Shown one piece after another: positions 46,971 through 56,009 of a DNA stretch of 64,000 nucleotides. The notes beneath the pieces are model-generated. The model worked only from the letters and a program-made list of their open reading frames with translations, searched no databases and was not told where the DNA came from. The stretch is from Norana najaformis (taxonomy: Eukaryota; Annelida; Clitellata; Crassiclitellata; Hormogastridae), in assembly GCA_964023275.1 (NCBI GenBank), contig OZ029914.1:14118341-14182340 (forward strand), written 5' to 3'. Every line of letters begins with the position of its first letter. The first letter of the stretch is position 1. The position numbers were made by a program, and so were the translations under genes.

Positions 46971-48069
46971 TTTTTCTGTACATTTCCGTTGTAACGCAGA
47001 GATCCACTTTACTGCCCTCACCGCAAGTTGTTGTGAGGTTTAATCCAGCGCAGCATCCGTTTTCATGAAAGTTAGACTCGCAATACCAACACGCAAGACC
47101 TTCACCCGTGCATAACTAAAGCAGAATTACTTCGTCATTATATTGTCGGTCTGATTACATATTATTATCAGCTAGAAGCGTATGTCTTTCGCATGCGAAC
47201 AAGATTTCATTTTACTATATATATACTGCTCAAAGGGGAGAATGCACGCCTAATACCTAGATCCTCCACAAACGTTTAACAAATTCTATTAAGACGGTTC
47301 CCTTAATTCTTAATTAAAACTCATCTCACTCAAACATAAGTCAATGCTGGTGCAAATGAGTGCATGAACCAGAATAAAGAGCGCGCGAAAGAAATCAGAC
47401 TCGTGTGCTACCTAAGTAAGCCATGCGTTGATTTCCGACTAACCCACGTCTCTCTGATAAAGAACGCACAGATAGCCCCATACCGCGCCCATGCTTAACT
47501 GGACCCCAAAAATCCTTACAACTACCAGGCTTCACTTCGCTGTACTCTTACTCAGCCCCTCCAATTTCTCCCCACGGTGTATATCTTGCTAGTAAGGTAT
47601 CGGAAACGTTTTGGTTGATATGACAAGAGAAGGAAGGTGATCTGACTTTATTGTTGTCTATAAGCAACATGCTTGCTAACTTAAGTAAGCGTTACTTTAC
47701 ATGACAGGAATAGACAATTCTATTTCATACCCTTAATATTTTTAACAGCTGACATGGTAACATCATTGTCGTAATTGTTATCATAGCAACCATGCAAACA
47801 TTATCATCGTCGTCAAGGTCATCACCATTATCATCGTCGTGATCACATTGATCATCGTCGTCGTCATCTTCGACGTCGTCATCATCTTTTTCCTTTTCTT
47901 CTTCAACTGCGTCACACTGATCATTATATTCCACGCATGCATCACCACCGTATCTATGGCTGTCGTTTTTGTAATCCTTATCGGGGCATGATCACAGATT
48001 TTTCTAACCTTCCGTAGCCAAGACAAGCAACACGAAGCCCAGAACAGATACGAGTAGGCGACGTGTCAT
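46971..48069 (-). CDS. Ly6/uPAR-like unit 5: exons 1 and 2 intact, no exon 3 of its own
   Basis: Exon 1 (48009-48069) encodes signal peptide MTRRLLVSVLGFVLLVLATE. Exon 2 (46971-47099) is fully open: LACWYCESNFHENGCC, NLTTTC, then DLC, with a GTTAG donor as in the intact units. No exon 3 is seen between 45450 and 46970, where sequence typical of the far side of exon 3 abuts unit 4 flank. The next compatible exon on this strand is exon 3 of unit 4 (42671-42846), which would fit in phase and give a complete Ly6 chain. So this is either a truncated gene or an alternative 5' end for unit 4. The absence of stops in exon 2 suggests recent or continuing constraint. Confidence 0.55.
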
Positions 48070-49061
48070 TCTGTTTCCAACCTTACTTCTTGTCGAGTTA
48101 AGCAACATCTGCTGAAGTTAGGTATTACTGGAACACTACTTCAGTTTTACAACCACAAAACGTATAAACGGAAATAAATATTTCTGTCGCGTTCATAAAA
48201 TCTGCATGCACCTGCTGATTTTTTAACGCATTGACTTTGAGGTTAGGCAGCGCAGAATATTACAATTACAATATTACAATAAAAGCAATCGATACACCAC
48301 AATCACATGATTAGTTTGCATAACGAATTAGTTATGCATGAATTGTTAAAAGTCTTAAGGTGCTTTGAAGTGCTCGGAGTAGACTAAGACTTGATTCATA
48401 TTATCCAATCTGCATATAAAGAGTATTGTTGACGATTGCTCATATGAATAACCGAAAAATTATAAAGCTCCAATAAACAACAACCAGCTACCTTTCACAT
48501 TTCTGTTATCTTCATGACGTCTGCAACCATCTGTTTGTATTTTTGAACGTTCCATGAAAAAATTTGAATCAGGATGTAGACATTGTTAGAGAGAACGCGA
48601 GTAAAAACAAGAATTGTTTAATACATTGATTGACTGCACCTTCAGCAATCTAGAATAAATTTATCAAATTTCTTTGAAGCTTGCGGTTTGACATTAAATG
48701 CTGATAATTAAATATGTCCATGTATGGAGTATCTGCTGATAGGATTTGCCTGCTTATTTCAGTATAACTATAAGCCCATTTCTAATAATGAAAACAGAAT
48801 GAAAAGAAAGTAAGTGAAGTATTTGACAATCTAACTTTGTATTTACTCATTTGTGGTCGCGCTTAAGCAGTACTGAACTAACAGATCTGCAAACTCCTAG
48901 TACTGAAACGTTAGTAGCTTTAGGGAATCACTGCATTCAAGAGCAAGACAAGAGACAAGTTACTTTTGCCAAAAACAATGTTGTCTATAACAGTCATCCC
49001 TGCCAGCCATAAGTTAAGTATTTCGGCACAGGCTTAAGCTAGGTGTTCATCCCTCTGTCTG

Positions 49062-49341
49062 TCAGAGTTCCTCGCTAACGGCGTCTGCGCTTTGACGGTC
49101 GGTTGAGCGGATGCCATGGTAAAGCTCGAGGAGGTCAATCTCGAGGTCGGGTCTCATCCCGTTGATCATTCCTTCGATGATGTCAAACGTCTGTTCTCCG
49201 CTGGCGTAGATGACTTTTGCTTGCACCACGTGACCAATCGGAAATCTCGTGCTCTCTGACGTCGGCATGACATCAATGGCATAAGTCCAGTTGACATTAA
49301 GCACGTCCTTGACCAATCTAATACAGCACCTGATACGCGAT
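49062..49341 (-). pseudogene. Frameshifted copy of the carboxypeptidase last exon
   Basis: 280 bases aligning with the 281-base last exon of the M14 carboxypeptidase at 61253-61533, with the same acceptor and stop. A single base is missing where the intact copy reads GATTGGGTCAAG (here GATTGGTCAAG), shifting the frame right after the SGA-V-L-DW motif. The surrounding intron is also duplicated (about 48890-49820), but the exon corresponding to 61901-61984 is deleted. It lies upstream of Ly6 unit 5, just as the intact gene lies upstream of unit 7. Confidence 0.85.
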
Positions 49342-49829
49342 CTGTATGCTTAATTAACACTTTAGCAAACTGATATAGGCCTACTGTAAGGGTAACGGTA
49401 TTCACCGCTGAATAGCAGCAGATAATGGGGTAGGCCTGTAAACATAGTATTTACCTATCACGCATTAAATATGAACAATGTCTGTTTACGATAATTATAG
49501 GGAATAATTTGTAACTCTAGGCCTAGTGGCGTTTGTAACTATAGCTAAGGCAAGCCCATGCTTACCGACTGGAAACTATAAAACAGTACAGTCGACAAAC
49601 AGCTCAGTAATCTCCTCAGTAAGTCCTACTGTTATATAATATTGATTTACTTGGTGCCTCTAATAAAAGTATTTTTAATCTAAGTAACTAGATTATGGCT
49701 GTATTATAGTTTAGGCGATCATTTATTGTGGTCCATTTATTTGTGAAAATTAGTCCTGATGAGTGACTACGTGTACAGCGAGCAAAGTCCGAACGAGGAA
49801 TCGAATGGCGAAATAAATTAAATTCAAAC

Positions 49830-51520
49830 AACTTAAGTTAATATTGATCTCCTTAAAATTGAAACACACCAGTCTACCCAGGCATTTTTCAACATTTTGA
49901 CCTCATACCAATTAATGCCCACAATTACTCGGCCTACTAGAATTATTCCATCCTAGGCCACTCTTATTGATAATATTTTTGTAAACTTTCTCTCTGGCAG
50001 TCAGGAATCTCTTGTCTTGGTTAATGACTTGTCTGATCATCTGCCAATCATGTTTTGTACAGATCTCCATCCCTTGAAACGCTCCAAACCTCCGACTATA
50101 CCTTTAGGAGGCTCGTGAACTGTGGGGCCATATCACAGTTTCACGAGTTACTGACCAATGCGGATTGGACTAATGTAAGCATAATGACCCATCTACGGCT
50201 TATTCCAATTTCACTGAAACATACACTCGGCTTTCCCACTGATACACTCCCCAGTGTTAAAAGTACAGCTCCCGTTGTAAGCAACCATGGATGACAAGTG
50301 TCCTTCTTAAGTCATGCAATAAGAAATCTCGGTTATACTCTAAATACCCAAACAACCCTACAGCAGCTAATAAATTGACCTTTACAACTTATCCTAATAA
50401 ATTCAAACAACTTAGAATATTAGCAGAAAAAAAGTACTTTGCTGAAAAATTTCAAAATTGTCATACGAATCTCCAAAAAACTTGGAAAATAGTCCGAAGT
50501 ATTTTAAATAGTGGAGATAACTCAGTAGCTCCTAGTCTATTTATAATTGATGGTGTTGAAACCATGGAAAGGTCAAAAATAGCCAATAGATTCAATGATT
50601 ATTTCATTAACATTGGCCCAGTATTGGCTTCTATGATTACAGATAATAAAACATCCTTCCACAAATTCATCCATCTTCGTTTGCAATTGCTATGACCTCC
50701 CCACAGAAAATCATTGAAATTTCTAAACAAATTTGACCTTCATACAGTAGTGGGACGGATAATATTAAACCACAAATAGCAAAGGACACTATTTGAGACT
50801 GTAGCCCTACTACTGTCTGAAATTATAAACAGTTCTTTTAGCAATGAAATGGTTCCTGTTGACATAAAGATTGCTAAGGTTGTACCTTTGTTCAAGTCTG
50901 GCAATAAAAGTAAAATCAATAATTATAGGCCTATCTCAATTCTCCCTTACTTCTCCAATATTTTGAAAAATTAATGAATAATAGGCTTATGGATTACTTT
51001 GCCAAAATGAATCTATTATCACTAGACCAACGTGGATTTCAAAAAGGGCTTCCACTTTTATGGCCCTTTTGGACATGCAAGGCAAAATTTCTGAAGCTAT
51101 AGACTGCAACGAATTTTCATTAGGTATATTCTTTGATTTGTCAAAAGCATTTGACACTGTGAATCATGAGATCTTGCTAAAGAAGTTAGAACACTATGGC
51201 ATTAGAAATATAGAGTTAAAATGGTTTTCTGATTACCTAACTTCCAGGTCCCAGTATGTGTACTTTGATGGATTCTGTTCTGATACAAGGGTCATTTATT
51301 GTGGTGTACCTCAGGGTTCTATCCTGGGACCACTATTGTTCTTAATATATATTAATGATCTGTCTCTGACGTCTGATCAGTTTCACTTTGTTTTGTTTGC
51401 TGATGATACTAACGTATTTATGTCTGACAAATCAATTACTTCATTGTTTGAGCGTGCGAATCGTGAATTGATAACACTGGTCAACATAGAAATCGTTACT
51501 GACTGGAAAAGGCCCTAATG
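49830..51520 (+). mobile_element. Broken LINE: endonuclease end plus reverse transcriptase
   Basis: From about 49850 the plus strand reads the end of an apurinic-type endonuclease (ITRPTRI, TLIDNIFVN, NDLSDHLPIMF) with stops. It continues through a linker ORF (50291-50695) and a broken palm start (NNYRPISILP near 50917-50946) to an open stretch at 51060-51518. That stretch has reverse-transcriptase motif A (FFDLSKAFDTVNH), motif B (GVPQGSILGPLLF) and motif C (FADDTN). Several frameshifts and stops make it inactive. It is a different LINE lineage from the one at 18714. A DNA transposon (51534-53758) lies immediately to the right, and a further piece of the same reading frame appears at 53815-54111. 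Confidence 0.85.
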
Positions 51521-51533
51521 TGTAGCATCTTGG

Positions 51534-51577
51534 TGTGCTGAACACGAATATAACCATAAAAAATTTTTATTGGCTCT
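51534..51577 (+). repeat. Left terminal inverted repeat of the DNA transposon
   Basis: Starts TGTGCTGAACACGAATAT and ends TTATTGGCTCT; pairs with 53715-53758. Confidence 0.9.
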
Positions 51578-51774
51578 CGTTTTGAAAATATTTCATATAG
51601 TTCTTTTTTTATGTTTCACCATGTAAATTTATGCAGTAGGACTGCGACAATATCCTAAATAAGTCTAGAATGATGTAATATTCCACCTCATTGCATAATC
51701 CCATCATGGACACATCATGCACAGTTGATTACGTCATTTTCTGATGCAATGTAAAACTACAGCCAGTCGGCCGC

Positions 51775-51810
51775 TGACGTAAGATGACGTCAGCAGTGTA
51801 CTATATAAAG
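51775..51810 (+). promoter_or_regulatory. CRE-like sites and TATA box of the transposon ORF
   Basis: A perfect CRE palindrome TGACGTCA lies at 51785-51792, with a near copy TGACGTAA at 51775-51782. A TATATAAAG box lies at 51802-51810, about 115 bases before the start codon at 51925. The arrangement fits an RNA polymerase II promoter that could respond to CREB/ATF factors; the factor assignment is inference. Confidence 0.6.
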
Positions 51811-51924
51811 CGAGTCGGAACGGTTGAGCATTTACAATATTACAGACTTTGTGCGAGATAGTTTAAGTTACTGTTTTATAAAACTATTATTACTTTATCC
51901 ATTTAGATACAATACAGAACAGTA

Positions 51925-53616
51925 ATGCCTCGGAAGTGCGTAAATACTGTGGACAACTTTTGTTACATTTGTGGGGAAGTGACATTTTCCAACCAGAAGA
52001 AAAGTATCACTTATCAAGTCAAGAAGGCATATCATGCTTACTTCGAATGCAAGGTTGGCGACCAAGACAAGCCATGGGCCCCGCATATATGCTGTGCTAC
52101 ATGTACAACACAGCTTTCACAGTGGTTGAATGGCAAAAGACCATCAATGCCGTTTGCAGTTCCCATGGTGTGGAGAGAGCAAAGCAACCACGTAGATGAC
52201 TGTTACTTCTGCTTGGTTCCTCCTCTTTCCGGTGGAATAACGAAGCAAAAGAAGTCGACAATAGTCTACCCAAACATTCCTTCAGCATTGAGACCAGTTC
52301 CACATGGTGATGGACTTCCTATTCCAGAACCTCCAGCAGAATATATTTTCCTTGATTCATCTGATGAGGACAAGGGTGAGCCGACATATTCTTCTCCTGG
52401 TCCGTCAGCGTGCAGTGATCCCGATTTTCACTGTGGTGCATCATCAACCCCACACAGAATAACACAGGAAGAACTAAATGACCTTGTTCGTGATTTGGAC
52501 TTATCCAAAAACAAGGCAGAATTGCTAGGATCAAGACTCCAACAATGGAATCTTCTAGAAGAAGATGTCACAATTACTTCATGTAGAAAGCGCCATCAGC
52601 AGTTGGAACCTTTCTTTATGAAGGAAGGTAATCTGGTATTCTGTTCCAATACTGACGACCTCATGAATGCCTTACAGATCACTCATGACCCACAAGAATG
52701 GAGACTCTTTGTAGACTCTTCAACACTGAGTCTTAAGGCTGTGCTTTTGCACAATGGAAACCGTCTTCCATCTATTCCATTAGCGCATGCTGTCCACATG
52801 AAAGAGACATACGATAACCTAAAACAGCTACTGCATTCCATTGACTATAACAGGTACAAATGGCACCTGTGTGGTGATTTGAAGGTAGTTGCCATTTTAA
52901 TGGGACTGCAGCAAGGATATACAAAATATATGTGTTTCTTGTGTGAGTGGGATAGCCGAGCAAGAGAGTTGCACTACGTGCGGAAGGAATGGACTCCCAG
53001 ACAAAACATGGCAGTTGGACAGAAGAATATCCAGCACCCAGCTCTGGTCGAGGCTCACAAAATCCTACTACCACCCCTTCACATCAAACTAGGTTTGGTG
53101 AAGAACTTCGTGAAAGCCATGGACCGCACTTCGCCAGCTTTCCGATACCTGCATGAAAAATTCCCTCGACTCAGCGAAGCAAAGATTAAAGAGGCAGTTT
53201 TTGTGGGTCCTCAGATTAGAGAACTCTTCAAAGATGACCGCTTCAACAACTTGCTGGAGGGTGATGCGAAACAAGCATGGAATGCTTTTCGTCTAGTGTC
53301 TACAGACTTTCTGGGGAATGTTAGGGCAGAAAACTACAAGGAACTAGTAGAAAACATGCTCAAGCAGTACCAGAAATTTCGCTGCAATATGTCTCTGAAG
53401 ATGCATTTCCTTCATTCCCATCTGGATTTCTTCCCTGACAACTGTGGTATGGTTAGTGACGAACATGGCGAACGTTTTCATCAAGATATCGCAACAATGG
53501 AGCAAAGGTACCAGGGAAAATGGTCCACTACAATGTTGGCTGACTACTGCTGGACACTCCGCAGAGATGCTCCCGAACAGCTGTACAAGAGACAGGCAAA
53601 AAAATCTAAGAACTAG
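51925..53616 (+). CDS. 563-residue putative transposase of an unplaced family
   Basis: Intact single-exon ORF inside terminal inverted repeats, so probably the element's transposase. I recall similar uncharacterised proteins in several invertebrate genomes but cannot name the family. N-terminus: Cys pairs (CYICGEV near 13-19, HICCATC near 54-60, DDCYFC near 91-96) suggest a zinc-binding DNA-recognition module. Residues 130-180 are acidic and Pro/Ser-rich, likely disordered. The core looks like an RNase H fold: Asp264 in LFVDSSTLSLKAVLLHNGN, Asp318 in WHLCGDLKVVAILMG, a C-x2-C knuckle at 337/340 with W342 and H350, and acidic Asp512/Glu513/Glu516 in SDEHGERFHQDI. Asp264-Asp318-Glu would be the DDE-type triad; that assignment is inference from motif spacing. 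The C-terminus is basic (KRQAKKSKN). The start is chosen as the first ATG after the TATA box. Confidence 0.8.
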   Translation: MPRKCVNTVDNFCYICGEVTFSNQKKSITYQVKKAYHAYFECKVGDQDKPWAPHICCATCTTQLSQWLNGKRPSMPFAVPMVWREQSNHVDDCYFCLVPPLSGGITKQKKSTIVYPNIPSALRPVPHGDGLPIPEPPAEYIFLDSSDEDKGEPTYSSPGPSACSDPDFHCGASSTPHRITQEELNDLVRDLDLSKNKAELLGSRLQQWNLLEEDVTITSCRKRHQQLEPFFMKEGNLVFCSNTDDLMNALQITHDPQEWRLFVDSSTLSLKAVLLHNGNRLPSIPLAHAVHMKETYDNLKQLLHSIDYNRYKWHLCGDLKVVAILMGLQQGYTKYMCFLCEWDSRARELHYVRKEWTPRQNMAVGQKNIQHPALVEAHKILLPPLHIKLGLVKNFVKAMDRTSPAFRYLHEKFPRLSEAKIKEAVFVGPQIRELFKDDRFNNLLEGDAKQAWNAFRLVSTDFLGNVRAENYKELVENMLKQYQKFRCNMSLKMHFLHSHLDFFPDNCGMVSDEHGERFHQDIATMEQRYQGKWSTTMLADYCWTLRRDAPEQLYKRQAKKSKN

Positions 53617-53714
53617 TCTATGACCTGGTTTTTACAAATATTAACTGTAAGTGTATCACTATTGGCATGCATTGTGCGATATAAAATTACTTCATTTCAG
53701 ATTACAAAAAAACT

Positions 53715-53758
53715 AGAGCCAATTCGGCATTTTCACTGTCATATTCGTGTTCAGCACA
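53715..53758 (-). repeat. Right terminal inverted repeat of the DNA transposon
   Basis: Reverse complement starts TGTGCTGAACACGAATAT and ends GAATTGGCTCT; pairs with 51534-51577. Confidence 0.9.
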
Positions 53759-53814
53759 TACAAATTGATAAGAACTGACTAATTTCATTTCAGTAACATG
53801 ACTTTTGTAAAAAT

Positions 53815-54111
53815 TTGTTGATAATACTATCATCATGGTTTGTAGCAAATAAGCTTTCCTTAAACTTAAACAAAACTAATTATGTATTATACCGTTCACA
53901 TCGCAAATCTGCTTCTATGTCTAACCTGTTTCTTGAAATTGATGGCAAGGAAATACTTAGTGCAAAATCATCCAAATTCCTTGGTGTGTATGTAGATCAT
54001 CACCTGACTTGGAGTGAGCACATTGCTCATATATCGAGAAAAATTTTTTTGGACTATAGAAATGTCGAAATTACTATTACGATTACGAAAAGGTTTAAAA
54101 AACGGAAATGA
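53815..54111 (+). mobile_element. LINE fragment, continuation of the reverse transcriptase at 49830-51520
   Basis: Reads SSWFVANKLSLNLNKTNY, then EIDGKEILSAKSSKFLGVYV and LTWSEHI, the thumb region that normally follows the FADD motif. Left part plus this piece make one lineage split by the DNA transposon, although the junction is not clean: a few codons around the shared Trp occur on both sides. Confidence 0.75.
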
Positions 54112-54239
54112 TAACATCCAAAAAAGCAAATCAGTTAAATCAAGAGGATATTTCCTCTAGAACAAGAAAATTTTTCTCTCAATAGTTTGCTCAAGAAAAT
54201 ATGTAAACTGGGCTCATTCAGATACCTAATTGCAGGATG

Positions 54240-54410
54240 CAGCCAATCATCTAAGTAATGCTCCCATGTCCCATGACAATGAAGGGGAGGAGCTCATTTC
54301 CTTTTCTTTGGGCCCTTAGCCAGCATTCCACGAATCCCAAGATCCTGGACACGGGGTCAGTGCATCGCAGGACTTGCCGTTTAGTTACCAGCTTACGCCG
54401 ATACCAAATT
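54240..54410 (-). repeat. tRNA-derived SINE family A, 3' part
   Basis: Reverse complement of the body of the 7089 SINE: GGTATCGGCGTAAGCTGGTA, CTTGGGATTCGTGGAATGCT, GGGCCCAAAGAAAAGGAAATG. Confidence 0.65.
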
Positions 54411-54539
54411 ATTCTGGTTGAAGCTCCAGTAAAAAATGACTACCTATTTTCTCACTTCTGCAAACATCTGGTGATATTTTTAACGTTCCATTAAAATATT
54501 TGAATAAGGATGTAGATATATTTCAATAGCTGCGTAAAT

Positions 54540-55680
54540 TTCTTTTGCCGATAAGTCTGTTCAGTTTGGTGGCTTACTTAATAAACGCATTGAACGCACA
54601 CCCAATTTGAGCGTGGTGTTCGATTCTACAATGTCATTTTCTAACCATGTTCAGACCATCTGCAAATCAGCTCAATTTCACATTCGAGATATTAGTAGAA
54701 TCAGACATCTTGTCTCTCAAACTGTCTTAATCCAACTAGGTAATGCATTTGTTTTCAGCAGATTTGACTACTATGAGTCTCTGTTTATTGGTGTCATTAA
54801 GTGTAATGGAACCGAGAAAACGATGATTTGAAATACGGTCATAAATGGAGGACATTATATAATTAATTGTTCATATAATTATTTAATGTCATCTAAATGT
54901 GGCCATATTTCAAATCATCGTTTTCTTGGTTCCATGACCTCTTTCGTATCCTGATGCTGCTGACTCCATGTAGCTTATCAGATGGAATGAAATGTATGGT
55001 TTTCCGATTTAGTTTTGCTCGATCGATGATGTGTTATAAGAACACAGGTGATTTTCGTTCGGCCATCACCAGGTTTTTCATTTTATCCATTAGCTGGATA
55101 AGCACTTGACACAAACAGACACTGATACTTACATTTGCAGATTTGGAGATTTGCAGAGCCTACAAACGTTCAAAACTCTCTCGTCAGAGCCATAACAAAG
55201 ACCCATATTACAATCATTGCACTGGCTGCCCATTCAGCAAGGAATTTATTTCGAAACCAGGCGGATACATCGCAAAGTGCAGCATTTAAATCAGCCGACC
55301 TATCTACGTTCCATGCTCATCCTCACACTTATAGGTATTGAATTTGATCACTGGACACTGATTCTTGCTATGCTCCGTACCCGAACAGTGTTGGGCTCTT
55401 GAGCCTTCTCATTAGCCAGTTCGAAGGTTTGGAATTCACTGCCCGTTTCAGTTCATTGCGTCAATTCTTTATTGTCTTTAAGGTCGAAACTAAAGACGCA
55501 TCTCTTTCAACTTACTTATACACCGTAGACTGGCTTTTGGCTTCTCTGGCCTATGTGAATTCTACCCGGCTTCTCCAACGGATTATGATTTTGGTTTGCA
55601 ATTTTGACTTGAAGCGACCATCGACTTATGCCTTGGGCATTATGATAGAGGCGCTATACTTTTCTTTAGATTAGATTATT
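54540..55680 (+). mobile_element. Degenerate LINE fragment, interrupted
   Basis: Third copy of the inter-unit LINE fragment (VVFDSTMSFSNHVQTICKSA, HIRDISRIRH; then VQNSLVRAITKTHI after 55140), ending in TAGATTAGATTATT. An unrelated insert of about 330 bases (54810-55140) lies in the middle; its ends contain the complementary words AACGATGATTTGAAATA and TATTTCAAATCATCGTT, so part of it is itself an inverted repeat. Confidence 0.7.
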
Positions 55681-56009
55681 AGAATAGACGAGACCTGTAT
55701 ACGCCTGCACAATTATACTTTGGTAGCTGCAAGTGTGATGGCTTTTGAGCGATAGGGAACGATGGAATGATTACCTAGCTTTTAATCCGGGACAACCTCA
55801 ATCATTTAGGAGTCCAGATGAATCAAGGATCAGGATTTAAGTTATTTATTTGTAAAGCGAACTTGGAACAGGTCAGCACCTAGTTTCGGTGAGCATTTTT
55901 TATTCATTTAGATTAAAAGTGAAAGTCTGAAAAAGTTAAACACAACTTCCGGTAGAGAAGACAAGCGATGCTTCGCTGAAGTTGCATGAATCGAGGCGCT
56001 TAGGCTCTA

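Larger units (their letters stand above)
51534..53758 (+). mobile_element. 2.2-kb DNA transposon with 44-bp terminal inverted repeats
   Basis: The ends are inverted repeats: 51534-51577 and 53715-53758 align without gaps over 44 positions, the outer 18 (TGTGCTGAACACGAATAT) being perfect and the inner 9 (ATTGGCTCT) also perfect; I count 34 of 44 matches. Between them is one intronless ORF (51925-53616) with its own TATA-type promoter. The element sits between two parts of a broken LINE. I cannot find a clear target-site duplication (left flank CATCTTGG, right flank TACAAATT). A near-perfect outer repeat and an unbroken ORF suggest fairly recent activity. Confidence 0.85.
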
